From contig NZ_WNHB01000001.1 of assembly GCF_009718825.1 (NCBI RefSeq), positions 186,001 to 250,000 of the forward strand: a stretch of DNA of 64,000 nt, written 5' to 3'. Both the position numbers and the translations under genes were made by a program. Source of the DNA: Terrilactibacillus tamarindi. GTDB lineage: Bacteria; Bacillota; Bacilli; Bacillales; Sporolactobacillaceae. Numbering within the stretch: the first letter of the stretch is position 1; every line of letters begins with the position of its first letter. Below, one piece after another: positions 1 through 9,347 of this stretch. A model generated the notes under the pieces. The model was not told the DNA's origin. It saw only the letters and a program-made list of their open reading frames with translations, and did not search any database.

Positions 1-873
<873 letters not shown>

Positions 874-880
874 TTATTAA

Positions 881-924
881 TAAAATTAAAAAAGGTCTAA
901 TCACCCAAAAAGGGACGATTAGAC
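881..924 (-). terminator. T-box leader terminator upstream of trpS
   Basis: Minus strand: stem GGTCTAATC / GATTAGACC enclosing CCC/GGG pairs, followed by TTTTTTAATTTT. Its 5' arm follows directly on the T-box core, the standard arrangement for tRNA-controlled attenuation. Confidence 0.9.
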
Positions 925-1235
925 CGCGGTACCACCCTAATAATTCTTAACTTAATAAGAATCACTTAAGTCTAGTTAAAGAGGTTGTTCAAAAAGTCAC
1001 CAAAATGATAAGCATTTGTCACTTTTTGAACTCGCACTTAAAGAACACTAGAGCCAAGATATCGTTTGGCAGACGTCTTACCCTAATAGCATTCATTCAT
1101 CACGTTCAGGAAGATGCTCAAAAGCCCATTCAACAACGATCCACGACCCGGTTCCCACCAACACGGGCTCTCTAAACGCTTCTCAGTTGTTTACTATTCT
1201 TTCTCATCGCATTCATATGTTTTATTGTGCAATAG
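893..1235 (-). promoter_or_regulatory. Trp-specific T-box riboswitch leader of trpS
   Basis: On the minus strand the leader contains the invariant T-box core AGGGTGGTACCGCG (938..925), a GC-rich terminator stem ending in a U-run (924..881), the stem I motifs AGAGAG and GGTG, and a specifier region reading GAA-TGG-GC (TGG at 1128..1126). The TGG specifier matches the downstream tryptophanyl-tRNA synthetase. Known T-box logic: uncharged tRNA pairs with the specifier and the T-box bulge, stabilises the antiterminator and permits readthrough. An extra 45-nt palindrome lies between the specifier domain and the antiterminator (see separate entry). Confidence 0.93.
985..1034 (-). repeat. Long palindrome inside the T-box leader
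   Basis: Arms GTTCAAAAAGTCACC and its near-complement GTGACTTTTTGAAC flank a short loop, giving a stem of about 15 bp. It lies between the specifier stem and the T-box core, where leaders carry the variable stem II/III region. It is AT-rich and nearly perfect, which looks more like an inserted palindromic unit than a conserved T-box helix. It may simply be an unusual stem III. Confidence 0.5.
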
Positions 1236-1262
1236 TATAGCGAATTACTGAATCTCTCATGA
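1234..1262 (-). promoter_or_regulatory. Probable trpS promoter
   Basis: Minus strand TATACT at 1239..1234 is a good -10 hexamer just upstream of the T-box leader. The hexamer 17 bp further upstream is TCATGA (1262..1257), a weak -35. That hexamer lies inside the left hairpin of the neighbouring mobile-element remnant, so the original -35 may have been displaced. Confidence 0.45.
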
Positions 1263-1577
1263 CTAAAGTCACGAGGTTCTAAGGTACTGACCAAACTTCT
1301 TTTGGATGACTTTCCACTAAGTGAAAAGCTGACACCAACCACTTGTTTGGTTTCCCTTAGACTTTCGTGGACAACGATACCTGTGTATCGATTAGCGTCC
1401 TGTTAGCCCGATTCAAGACTATTATTTAAGATTGATACGTGGCAAACGTTATAGGGGGATTATACCATGTCGGATACTTAACCTACAACCGATATCCTTG
1501 CAGGTATCTACTGGTTGTAGACCGTATCCGAAGCCGATTCATCTCATGACTAAAGTCACAAGTGTTTTCGACTATTT
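1249..1577 (+). mobile_element. ORF-less IS200/IS605-like element with candidate omega-RNA
   Basis: About 330 bp with no open frame, bounded by two near-identical 20-nt imperfect hairpins in the same orientation: CTCATGACTAAAGTCACGAG (1256..1275) and CTCATGACTAAAGTCACAAG (1543..1562). Terminal subterminal hairpins of this kind are the hallmark of IS200/IS605 single-strand transposons, and the left end follows TTAC (1245..1248), a tetranucleotide target known for this superfamily (IS608). The interior is strongly structured: CTAAGG/CCTTAG enclosing CCAAAC/GTTTGG, then nested GGATAC/GTATCC, CTACAACC/GGTTGTAG and GATA/TATC stems at 1472..1530. The structured right half next to the right end is where TnpB guide (omega) RNAs are encoded. 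Family assignment is inference from ends and layout; no transposase or TnpB/IscB gene is present. Confidence 0.55.
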
Positions 1578-1621
1578 CATAAATGATTTGCAACTTTGAT
1601 TTCATATATGTATGCTAATTA

Positions 1622-2011
1622 TCAATAGAAAATAATTGATAAAATAAGGGACATGATAAAAAAAATCAAACTAACACTTATTAAAGGAACAGCAAACCCT
1701 CTGGATGCTTTCTTATTTAACTGAGGTGCAAAGTTATCATCTATTTCATCTTCGTCATCGATCAATTGTTTTTTTCTGTTTGATTTAAAAAAACGATGAA
1801 AACTATAAATAGTAGCATCAAAAAAACCCGATTGTACAATAAAAATGATTAAACCTAAGGCTAAAAAGGTCAGACCTGTCATCGACAACGCATTTAGTAG
1901 ATAAAGAAATGTATAATGGTGATATACATACGCCAGTCCAACAAGGCAAGCTATGCTCTCTATTAAAAAAATGATACTAAATAGTATAAATGTTCTCTTA
2001 TAATTTGCCAT
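1622..2011 (-). CDS. DUF3899 family small membrane protein
   Basis: A 129-residue protein with three hydrophobic segments (about residues 7-30, 37-62 and 105-128) and an acidic stretch (DDEDEIDD) in the cytoplasmic-looking loop between the second and third. The central LGLIIFIVQSGFFDATIYSF segment matches the pattern I associate with DUF3899 proteins, which are often found beside opp operons in Bacillales. The function of the family is unknown. It reads away from oppA, with the shared 266-bp intergenic region holding both promoters. The call to DUF3899 is from recollection of the family pattern and is moderately sure. Confidence 0.7.
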   Translation of the reverse strand: MANYKRTFILFSIIFLIESIACLVGLAYVYHHYTFLYLLNALSMTGLTFLALGLIIFIVQSGFFDATIYSFHRFFKSNRKKQLIDDEDEIDDNFAPQLNKKASRGFAVPLISVSLIFFIMSLILSIIFY

Positions 2012-2183
2012 AAACGGTTACCCTCCAAACTCAATCATAGCGAATATATGACCTATATTCAATGTTTAGAAAAAGAGTTAAGAACATTTTACATAATTTC
2101 AAATAAAGTTACTTATTTCGTCAAAAGATGTTAAATAAATCAAATAAATGTAAAAAAAAGATGCAAAAGTTATATTTTAATTG

Positions 2184-2277
2184 TATAATAGTTTTTGTGG
2201 ATGATTACTGTTTAAATAGTCAGAAAAATACATAAACATCCATCAAAGTTTTAAAATTAAAGGGAGGTCATTACTTT
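2184..2277 (+). promoter_or_regulatory. Probable oppA promoter -10 and leader
   Basis: TATAAT at 2184..2189 lies about 90 bp upstream of the oppA start in very AT-rich DNA; the -35 (TGCAAA) is weak. A strong ribosome site (AAAGGGAGGTC) precedes the ATG at 2278. Confidence 0.45.
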
Positions 2278-3951
2278 ATGAGAGGTAAAGCAAAGTGGTC
2301 ACTCGTGCTATCAATCGTTTTAGTATTGAGTTTAGTACTTTCCGCTTGTGGCGGAAGTAAATCTAGCACGAAAGATAGTAAAGGGAGTTCAAATGAATTA
2401 GCAGACAAACAAGAATTTAGTTACACTTCATCTGCTGACATTCCATCATTAAACTGGAGTCAAGTAACAGATACAACATCTTCAACAGTTCTTGGTCATG
2501 TGAATGCAGGGCTCATGAGAATGGACGAGAATATGGTTCCACAGCCTGATATGGCTGCTGAGGCACCTAAAGTCAGTGATGATAAAAAGACTTATACTTT
2601 TAAAATTCGTGATAATGCGAAATGGTCTGACGGTTCACCAGTAACCGCTGACGACTTTGTTTATGCATGGCAAACGATGGTAGCATCAAAAACAGCTTCC
2701 CAATATGCTTTCATTTTTCCAGCTGTAAATGTTAAAAATGCGGCTCAAATTGAAGACAAAAAAAGCAAATTATTTGATAAAGTCGATCAACTTGGAATTA
2801 AAGCATTAGATGAGAAAACTTTAGAAGTACAATTAGACAAACCAACTCCATATTTCTTAAGCTCATTAGCTAATGCTGCGTTCTTCCCAGCTAAGAAATC
2901 TTTTGTTGAAAAACAAGGGAAAAAATTTGGTCAAGAAGCTAATACCCTTCTTTTCAACGGTCCATTTAAATTAACTTCATGGAAACATGGTGAAGGTTGG
3001 ACTTACGAAAAAAATAAAGATTACTGGGATGCAAAAAACATACACTTAACGAAAGTTAATGTTAAAGTTGTTAAAGACACAGCAACAACGGTTAACCTTT
3101 ATAAAACAGGGAAAATTGATTATGCACCTTTAGATTCACAATTTGTTGATGAATACAAAAACAACAAAGATGAATTCCATAATATACTGTTTGCAGGTAC
3201 TTATTGGATTCGTTTTAATCAAAAAACGGTACCAGCATTTAAAGATGTGAATGTACGGAAAGCTTTTTCAATGTCAATTGATCGTGAAAACTTGGCAAAA
3301 GTACTTTTGAATAATGGTGCAGTTGGTGCTAATTATATCGTGCCAAAAGGATTTGCAAAAGATGAAAGTGGTAAAGACTACCGTGATAAATATCCAAATG
3401 GCTTTAATGCAACAGATAAAGCTGAAGCCAAAAAACTTTGGAAAAAATCAGGTGTGAAAAAACTTAACCTTGAGTTTTTAACTAGTGACAATGATTTAGC
3501 AGCAAAACTGACTGAGTATTACGCAAATCAAATTAGTTCTAATCTTCCAGGCGTGAAAATTACAGTAAACAAACAGCCTTGGGCACAATTCTTGAAACTT
3601 GATACAGCTGGCGACTATCAAATGAATACAAGTGGCTGGTCACCAGATTATCTTGATCCAATGACGTTCCTTGACTTGTTCACATCTGATAGTGTCTACA
3701 ATCCATTTGGCTATTCAGATAAAGAATACGACAAATTAATTGAAGATGCTCAAAATCTTGGTGACAAACCAGCAGAACGTTTTACAAAACTTCAAGAAGC
3801 AGAACGCATCTTGCTTGAAAAAGACCAAGCAGTTGCACCTACTTATCAAAAAGGTTCATCTTTTGTAACTAAACCTTATGTTAAAGGATTCTACAGACCA
3901 TCATCTGGTTTTGAAGAAAACTTCGAACATGCTAAAATTTTAAAACATTAA
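2278..3951 (+). CDS. oppA: Oligopeptide ABC transporter substrate-binding lipoprotein
   Basis: A 557-residue extracytoplasmic solute-binding protein of family 5 that captures oligopeptides and delivers them to the OppBCDF importer. The N-terminus has a basic stretch, a hydrophobic segment and the lipobox LSAC with the lipidated Cys at residue 24, followed by a Gly/Ser/Lys linker. Family signatures include the YTFKIRDNAKWSDGSPVTADDF segment (given here only as a region around residues 103-125) and the GPFKLTSW and NYIVPKG stretches. In Bacillus, Opp feeds peptide nutrition and imports Phr signalling peptides. It leads the oppABCDF operon, from which it is separated by a hairpin that should reduce expression of the distal genes relative to oppA. 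Confidence 0.95.
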   Translation: MRGKAKWSLVLSIVLVLSLVLSACGGSKSSTKDSKGSSNELADKQEFSYTSSADIPSLNWSQVTDTTSSTVLGHVNAGLMRMDENMVPQPDMAAEAPKVSDDKKTYTFKIRDNAKWSDGSPVTADDFVYAWQTMVASKTASQYAFIFPAVNVKNAAQIEDKKSKLFDKVDQLGIKALDEKTLEVQLDKPTPYFLSSLANAAFFPAKKSFVEKQGKKFGQEANTLLFNGPFKLTSWKHGEGWTYEKNKDYWDAKNIHLTKVNVKVVKDTATTVNLYKTGKIDYAPLDSQFVDEYKNNKDEFHNILFAGTYWIRFNQKTVPAFKDVNVRKAFSMSIDRENLAKVLLNNGAVGANYIVPKGFAKDESGKDYRDKYPNGFNATDKAEAKKLWKKSGVKKLNLEFLTSDNDLAAKLTEYYANQISSNLPGVKITVNKQPWAQFLKLDTAGDYQMNTSGWSPDYLDPMTFLDLFTSDSVYNPFGYSDKEYDKLIEDAQNLGDKPAERFTKLQEAERILLEKDQAVAPTYQKGSSFVTKPYVKGFYRPSSGFEENFEHAKILKH

Positions 3952-3977
3952 TTAGGACGACATGAGATATCAAGGTT

Positions 3978-4025
3978 TGGAGGGGGGAGTATATGTCATG
4001 AAACATATACCCCTCCTTCTTTTTA
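3978..4025 (+). terminator. Intercistronic hairpin between oppA and oppB
   Basis: GGAGGGG..AGTATATGT / ACATATAC-CCCCTCC stem (3979..4016) with loop CATGA, followed by TTCTTTTTATTTT. It is a strong intrinsic-terminator shape inside the operon. The usual role of such elements is partial termination, and protection of the upstream mRNA 3' end, giving more binding protein than permease. Confidence 0.8.
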
Positions 4026-4098
4026 TTTTCAACTGAATTATGACAAGCTTTTGTTTGAGTGAATGAGTGTTTATAACAAACGGGGGGGAAATACGAGT

Positions 4099-5025
4099 TT
4101 GATTCGGTATATATTACAACGATTTGGTTATATGGTTGTGACATTTTTTGTTATTGTGACCTTGACCTTTCTCTCAATGAAACTGCTGCCTGGAACGCCG
4201 TATCGCAATGCTGCAAAGATGACTAAAGAACAAATTGCAAATTTAAATGCAACGTATGGTTTGGACAAACCAATACCAGTTCAATACTTGAAATATGTAG
4301 GCAATATGCTTCAAGGGAATTTAGGAGAGTCTTTCCAATATGACGGAAGACCTGTCACTCAAATTATAGGTGAAAAATTTCCTATATCGATTGAACTTGG
4401 TGTGGAAGCGATTATCCTAGGAGTGGTCGTTGGTTTACTACTTGGTATTTTTGCAGGATTAAAACGCAATACAATATGGGATTATAGTTCAATGGTCATT
4501 GCCGTATTAGGTATTTCCATACCATCCTTTATTTTCGCTGCTCTACTTCAATATTGGTTAGGTGTGAAATACCAAATATTTCCAATTGCTTATTGGGAAA
4601 CACCAGCCAACCGGATACTACCGGCCATTTCTTTATCAACTGTCGTTATTGCAACCGTCGCCAGGTTCATGCGAACAGAAATGGTGGAAGTGATGCAGTC
4701 GGATTATATTACGACAGCTGAAGCAAAAGGTATCACGACGATGCAAATTATTTTTAAGCATTCCATTCGTAATGCGATTATTCCTGTTATTACAATTTTG
4801 GGACCGTTATTTGTCAATATCATTACAGGTTCCCTAGTTATTGAAAAAATCTTTGCAATCCCAGGTATTGGGGAACAGTTTGTAACATCTATTTATACAA
4901 ACGATTATCCAATGATCATGGGGACAACGATTATTTATAGTGCGATGTTTATTTTAATTATATTCATCGTTGATATTCTTTACGGTGTGATTGATCCAAG
5001 AATCCGTTTGGCAGGAGGGAAATAA
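4099..5025 (+). CDS. oppB: Oligopeptide ABC transporter permease OppB
   Basis: Inner permease subunit of the Opp importer, 308 residues with about six membrane spans. The binding-protein-dependent permease (EAA) signature appears as EAKGITTMQIIFKHSIRNA near residues 210-230. I chose the TTG at 4099: it gives the family N-terminus (MIRYILQRFGYM) and is preceded 10 nt upstream by GGGGGGG (4082-4088). An ATG at 4063 in the same frame would add 12 residues but lacks a good ribosome site. Four genes follow in tight succession. Confidence 0.93.
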   Translation: MIRYILQRFGYMVVTFFVIVTLTFLSMKLLPGTPYRNAAKMTKEQIANLNATYGLDKPIPVQYLKYVGNMLQGNLGESFQYDGRPVTQIIGEKFPISIELGVEAIILGVVVGLLLGIFAGLKRNTIWDYSSMVIAVLGISIPSFIFAALLQYWLGVKYQIFPIAYWETPANRILPAISLSTVVIATVARFMRTEMVEVMQSDYITTAEAKGITTMQIIFKHSIRNAIIPVITILGPLFVNIITGSLVIEKIFAIPGIGEQFVTSIYTNDYPMIMGTTIIYSAMFILIIFIVDILYGVIDPRIRLAGGK

Positions 5026-5026
5026 T

Positions 5027-6043
5027 ATGAGAAATGTCAATTCAAACATCACAAAAGCTTCTTTTAAGCCCGCTCATATTGACCCATCTGTCAATGAGAA
5101 AATTGGAAAGCCAAGTTTAAGTTTTGGAAAAGATGTCATGCACCGTTTGTTTAATAATAAAGGGGCACTTGTTGGAACGATTTTAATTATTATCCTCGTC
5201 ATTATGGCTATTGTTGGACCTCATATGAATAAATATAATATTGATGATCAAGACTTAACGCGAGCAAATATGCCACCCAAAATAGGGGCTCTAGCCAATA
5301 TTCACTTACTTCCTTTTGATGGTATAGATAAAAACGGCGTTGATCAGTATAAATCAAGAAATATTAAGGAAAATTTTTGGTTCGGTACAGATGGTTTTGG
5401 ACGAGATCAATGGACAAGAGTATGGAGCGGAACAAGAATTTCACTATTTATCGCGCTCGTTGCGGCACTTATTGATTTAATCATTGGTATCGCTTATGGC
5501 GGAATATCCGCTTATTATGGTGGGCGTGTTGATAATATTATGCAACGAATCATTGAGGTTGTGATGGGCATACCCAATCTCGTTGTGATCATCTTAGCTA
5601 TCATTGTGTTGAAACCAGGAATCACATCAATTATTATTGCCATGATTCTGACCGGTTGGACGAGCATGGCGAGGATTGTTCGGGGACAAATTCTCAAATT
5701 GAAAAACTCCGAGTATGTCTTAGCATCGCGAACATTAGGTGCTAGAAGTCCACGGTTAATCATGAAGCATTTGATTCCAAATACAACGGGTCAAATTATC
5801 ATTACAACGATGTTTACCATTCCAAATGCAATTTTCTTTGAAGCATTTCTTAGCTTCATCGGTCTCGGTATTAAAGCGCCAAACGCATCCCTTGGTTCAC
5901 TTATTAATGATGGATTTGCAAATTTGCAAAGCTTCCCATTCCAAGTACTCTATCCATCAATTATTATCTGTATTCTATTAATATCATTTAACATGTTAGG
6001 CGACGGATTGCGAGATGCATTTGATCCTAAGCAAAGAAGGTAG
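5027..6043 (+). CDS. oppC: Oligopeptide ABC transporter permease OppC
   Basis: Second permease subunit, 338 residues. It has the OppC_N transmembrane segment (about residues 42-65), an extracytoplasmic domain with the FGTDGFGRDQWTRVWSGTR region, and five further spans containing the EAA-type loop ASRTLGARSPRLIMKHLIPN. The ATG at 5027 overlaps the end of oppB by context (1 nt gap) and has the ribosome site GGCAGGAGGG directly upstream. An in-frame upstream ATG at 4991 is inside oppB and has no ribosome site. It forms a heterodimeric channel with OppB. Confidence 0.95.
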   Translation: MRNVNSNITKASFKPAHIDPSVNEKIGKPSLSFGKDVMHRLFNNKGALVGTILIIILVIMAIVGPHMNKYNIDDQDLTRANMPPKIGALANIHLLPFDGIDKNGVDQYKSRNIKENFWFGTDGFGRDQWTRVWSGTRISLFIALVAALIDLIIGIAYGGISAYYGGRVDNIMQRIIEVVMGIPNLVVIILAIIVLKPGITSIIIAMILTGWTSMARIVRGQILKLKNSEYVLASRTLGARSPRLIMKHLIPNTTGQIIITTMFTIPNAIFFEAFLSFIGLGIKAPNASLGSLINDGFANLQSFPFQVLYPSIIICILLISFNMLGDGLRDAFDPKQRR

Positions 6044-6053
6044 GTGAATTTAC

Positions 6054-7070
6054 ATGAAAAATATTCTCGAACTGAAAGATTTAAAGGTTTCTTTTGATAC
6101 ATTTAGCGGTGAAGTACAAGCAGTTCGTGGTGTGAACTTGACACTACAAAAGGGTGAGACATTGGCGATTGTTGGAGAATCTGGCTCAGGTAAATCAGTG
6201 ACTTCAAAAGCCATTATGGGGTTAATTCCTTCACCACCAGGGCGTATTAAGGGTGGGGAAATAAATTTTGAAGGAAAGAATCTATTAAATTATTCCAAGC
6301 GTGATATGCAAAAAATTAGAGGTAAAGAAATTTCAATGATCTTTCAAGATCCAATGACGGCTCTTAATCCAACCATGAAGATTGGTGCGCAAATTATGGA
6401 AGGATTAATTAAACACCAATCTATGAGTAAGAAGGATGCAAAACAAAGGGCTATTGAACTCTTAGAGCTAGTAGGGATTCCAAATCCAACAGCAAGAGTT
6501 GAACAATATCCACACCAATTCTCAGGTGGGATGAGACAACGTGTAGTTATAGCCATTGCGCTTGCTTGTAACCCAAAAGTACTCATTGCAGATGAACCAA
6601 CAACGGCACTTGATGTGACAATTCAAGCGCAAATCTTAGACCTCATGCGGGATTTACAAGAAAAAATGGAGACTGCCATCATACTCATTACACATGATTT
6701 GGGTGTTGTGGCTAATCTAGCACAAAAAGTTGCTGTTATGTATGGAGGAAAAGTTGTTGAAACGGGAACAGTAGATGAGATTTTCTACAATCCAAAGCAC
6801 CCATATACTTGGGGATTACTCTCGTCTATGCCGAAACTGCATAATCATTCAAATAAATTAATTGCTATACCAGGGACACCTCCTGATTTATCCGATCCAC
6901 CAAAAGGTTGCCCATTTGCTGCTCGATGTCCACATGCGATGGAAGTATGTACTGAGTACATGCCGGATTATTTCGAAGAGTCTGATACACAAAAAACAGC
7001 CTGTTGGCTTCTTGATGAAAGGGCTCCAAAAGTTAAGCCACCCGCAACCATTGGAATAGGGGGGGAATAA
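6054..7070 (+). CDS. oppD: Oligopeptide ABC transporter ATP-binding protein OppD
   Basis: ATPase subunit of 338 residues energising peptide import. Walker A is GESGSGKS, the ABC signature is [15 protein letters not shown], and Walker B is [11 protein letters not shown]. The C-terminal oligopeptide/dipeptide transporter domain follows the ATPase fold and carries the Cys-rich [18 protein letters not shown] motif known to bind an iron-sulfur cluster in related peptide transporters. It starts 10 nt after oppC and ends one base before oppF, so translation is probably coupled. Confidence 0.96.
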   Translation: MKNILELKDLKVSFDTFSGEVQAVRGVNLTLQKGETLAIVGESGSGKSVTSKAIMGLIPSPPGRIKGGEINFEGKNLLNYSKRDMQKIRGKEISMIFQDPMTALNPTMKIGAQIMEGLIKHQSMSKKDAKQRAIELLELVGIPNPTARVEQYPHQFSGGMRQRVVIAIALACNPKVLIADEPTTALDVTIQAQILDLMRDLQEKMETAIILITHDLGVVANLAQKVAVMYGGKVVETGTVDEIFYNPKHPYTWGLLSSMPKLHNHSNKLIAIPGTPPDLSDPPKGCPFAARCPHAMEVCTEYMPDYFEESDTQKTACWLLDERAPKVKPPATIGIGGE

Positions 7071-7071
7071 A

Positions 7072-8073
7072 ATGGTGACGTTGAATAAAGAAAAATTACT
7101 GGAGGTAAAAGGCTTAAAACAATATTTTGATGTTGGCCACAATGTCATTGTAAAAGCTGTTGATGGTGTCTCGTTTGATATTTATAGGGGAGAAACACTT
7201 GGGCTTGTAGGTGAATCAGGATGCGGAAAGTCAACAACAGGTAGAACCATTATCCGGTTGTATAATGCTACTGATGGGAAAGTTATTTTCGATGGGAACA
7301 ATGTACACGGGCGAAAATCTAAGAAAGAATTAAAAGAACTCAACCGAAAAATGCAAATGATTTTCCAAGATCCTTATGCTTCCTTAAACCCTCGTATGAC
7401 GGTTAAAGATATTATTGCGGAAGGTATTGACATTCACGATTTAGCCAAAAGTACAAAGGAACGAAATGAACGTGTCTATGAGTTGCTTGAAACAGTGGGT
7501 TTAAACCGGGAACATGCGAGCCGCTATCCGCATGAATTTAGTGGTGGCCAGCGTCAAAGGATTGGTATTGCTAGAGCCCTAGCAGTAGAACCTGAATTTA
7601 TTATTGCGGATGAGCCAATCTCAGCGCTTGACGTATCTATTCAGGCTCAAGTGGTGAATTTGCTTCAAGAACTTCAAGCAGAGCATGGCTTAACCTATTT
7701 ATTTATAGCCCATGACTTATCAATGGTCAAACACATTAGTGATCGTGTTGGCGTTATGTACTTAGGTAATATGGCTGAGCTTGCACCAAGTGATGAATTA
7801 TACGATAATCCACTTCATCCATATACTCAAGCTTTATTATCTGCGATACCTGTTCCTGATCCTGAGATTGAACGTACTCGTGAACGTATTATTCTAGAAG
7901 GTGACGTACCAAGTCCAATTGATCCACCTTCAGGCTGCCGTTTTCGTACACGTTGTCCAATGGCTATGGAAATATGTGCAAAAGTACGACCTAAGTGGCA
8001 TGAAGCAAGAGAGGGACACTGGGTGGCTTGTCATCTTCATAATGAAGAAGCTAACGAAACAAAAGAAGATTAA
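7072..8073 (+). CDS. oppF: Oligopeptide ABC transporter ATP-binding protein OppF
   Basis: Second ATPase subunit, 333 residues, partner of OppD. Walker A is GESGCGKST, the signature is [15 protein letters not shown], and Walker B is [11 protein letters not shown]. The C-terminal [18 protein letters not shown] motif repeats the Cys pattern seen in OppD. The start follows a run of G (ribosome site GGGGGG) at the end of oppD. It is the last gene of the operon and is followed by a clear intrinsic terminator. Confidence 0.96.
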   Translation: MVTLNKEKLLEVKGLKQYFDVGHNVIVKAVDGVSFDIYRGETLGLVGESGCGKSTTGRTIIRLYNATDGKVIFDGNNVHGRKSKKELKELNRKMQMIFQDPYASLNPRMTVKDIIAEGIDIHDLAKSTKERNERVYELLETVGLNREHASRYPHEFSGGQRQRIGIARALAVEPEFIIADEPISALDVSIQAQVVNLLQELQAEHGLTYLFIAHDLSMVKHISDRVGVMYLGNMAELAPSDELYDNPLHPYTQALLSAIPVPDPEIERTRERIILEGDVPSPIDPPSGCRFRTRCPMAMEICAKVRPKWHEAREGHWVACHLHNEEANETKED

Positions 8074-8078
8074 TTTTT

Positions 8079-8117
8079 AAAAAAAAGATGTCGAAATTTA
8101 TTTCGACATCTTTTTTA
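8079..8117 (+). terminator. opp operon terminator
   Basis: Perfect stem AAAAGATGTCGAAAT / ATTTCGACATCTTTT with a short loop and a T-run, immediately after oppF. Confidence 0.9.
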
Positions 8118-8147
8118 GCATATGTATTTAGGAGCTGATTGAAACAA

Positions 8148-8315
8148 TCATTGTCGGTTTCGATTTTTCTTTTGTAGGGAATAAACAATATAGAAAATAA
8201 TCGTTACGATTAATGAACTTTTTAATAAAATGGGATATTCTATGTGGAAAAAGTATTGAAGAAAGATCAATATTAACAATATAAGTACAGAACATACTAA
8301 AAGTATTCTAGTCAA
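8148..8315 (-). CDS. Hypothetical small hydrophobic membrane peptide
   Basis: A 55-codon frame starting at TTG (8315) with AAAGGA seven bases upstream; an in-frame ATG at 8327 abuts that ribosome site and is less likely. The product is one long hydrophobic stretch (LLVCSVLILLILIFL), a short polar turn, a second hydrophobic segment, and a basic tail (KKNRNRQ), so two membrane spans are plausible. I do not recognise the family. It lies alone between the opp terminator and the divergently read thioredoxin-like gene. It may be a chance frame in AT-rich DNA. Confidence 0.38.
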   Translation of the reverse strand: MTRILLVCSVLILLILIFLQYFFHIEYPILLKSSLIVTIIFYIVYSLQKKNRNRQ

Positions 8316-8434
8316 ACAAGCACACATCCTTTCTGCTGCTCTATAAGCTTAGACATTTTTTTAGCATAAATCAACAATAAATACATAAAATAAAAGAGGA
8401 AACCAATATAAGGAGCTCACAGGGAGCAAAGGGA

Positions 8435-8980
8435 ATGAATATCAAGAAAATAACAATGAGATCAATTATAGTTTTGTTTGTGATGATTATTGGTTTCTAT
8501 ACCGTCCTCGTATCAAAAAGTGAACCAAATGGACAAGTTGTGCATGCGACATCTATTGTTCATAATTCCTACAAAGATGCAAAACCATTTTCATTGGAAG
8601 ATCGACATGGGAATACGGTCCGTCTAAGTGATTTTAAAGGAAGAACTGTATTGATGACAGCATGGACAACGTGGTGTGGGGAGTGTAGAGAGGAATTAGA
8701 AACCCTCCATCATATTCAACAACATTATCCAGAAAATAAGTTAAAGGTCCTTGCTGTTAATTTAACAACCGAAGAGACATCTTTAGAGAATGTGAAACGC
8801 TTTTTAGGAAATGAGCCCATGAAAGCCACTGTTCTCTTTGATACAAAAGGAATCGTAAAACAAAGATATGGAATTTATGGTATACCCATCTCTTTTCTAA
8901 TTGACCCATATGGAAAAATCATTCGTACATTTCCTGGTGTCATAAATCAGAAAGACCTTGACCAATGGTTGCCAAATTAA
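8435..8980 (+). CDS. Membrane-anchored thioredoxin-like protein (TlpA/ResA family)
   Basis: A 181-residue redoxin. An uncleaved-looking N-terminal hydrophobic segment (about residues 10-27) anchors it outside the membrane. The thioredoxin fold carries the active site WCGEC near residue 79, with the cis-Pro loop GIPISFLID near residue 152. Family members (ResA, StoA, TlpA) reduce disulfides of apocytochrome c or sporulation proteins outside the membrane. The Gly-Glu between the cysteines differs from the Glu-Pro of ResA, so the substrate cannot be named. It is monocistronic and sits where B. subtilis has yjbB/yjbC. Confidence 0.82.
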   Translation: MNIKKITMRSIIVLFVMIIGFYTVLVSKSEPNGQVVHATSIVHNSYKDAKPFSLEDRHGNTVRLSDFKGRTVLMTAWTTWCGECREELETLHHIQQHYPENKLKVLAVNLTTEETSLENVKRFLGNEPMKATVLFDTKGIVKQRYGIYGIPISFLIDPYGKIIRTFPGVINQKDLDQWLPN

Positions 8981-9193
8981 GTGCCCTCATTTAGCACATC
9001 TAATGTTTAACGGCGTAATTTATTATAGAGGGACTTAATAAAAAATTGAAGCTTATTGAGAAAAGGTTTATCTTTTTGAAAATGATGAGGATATGGGGTT
9101 GACAGGCTCCGATAAAAGGGTTGACAATAGAATTAAATCAAATGCTGCATCTTGGGAGAAAAGGCTATTTCGTCTGAAAAGGAGGCGAACCAA

Positions 9194-9319
9194 ATGAAAC
9201 ATAAAACAGCTATTCGGAAAAGAAAAAACGCACTAAAAAAATGGCTTAGAGAACAATTAGGACATTGGCAACCAAAAACTAAAGAAACACCTGCATCTAG
9301 CAGTAAATTACCTGCTTAA
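9194..9319 (+). CDS. Hypothetical 41-residue basic peptide
   Basis: A short gene with an excellent ribosome site (AAAAGGAGGCGAACCAA then ATG at 9194) and an intrinsic terminator immediately after the stop. The product starts MKHKTAIRKRKNALKKWL, is strongly basic in its first half, and ends in a Ser/Pro-rich tail. No Cys, no membrane segment. The tight ribosome-site/terminator framing makes it a convincing standalone gene. I do not recognise it. Two TTGACA-like hexamers lie 70-100 bp upstream (about 9099 and 9120). Confidence 0.6.
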   Translation: MKHKTAIRKRKNALKKWLREQLGHWQPKTKETPASSSKLPA

Positions 9320-9347
9320 GAGACTGATAAGGTCTCTTTTTTTTATC
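9318..9347 (+). terminator. Terminator of the 41-residue peptide gene
   Basis: AGAGACT-GATA-AGGTCTCT followed by eight Ts, overlapping the stop codon region. Confidence 0.75.
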
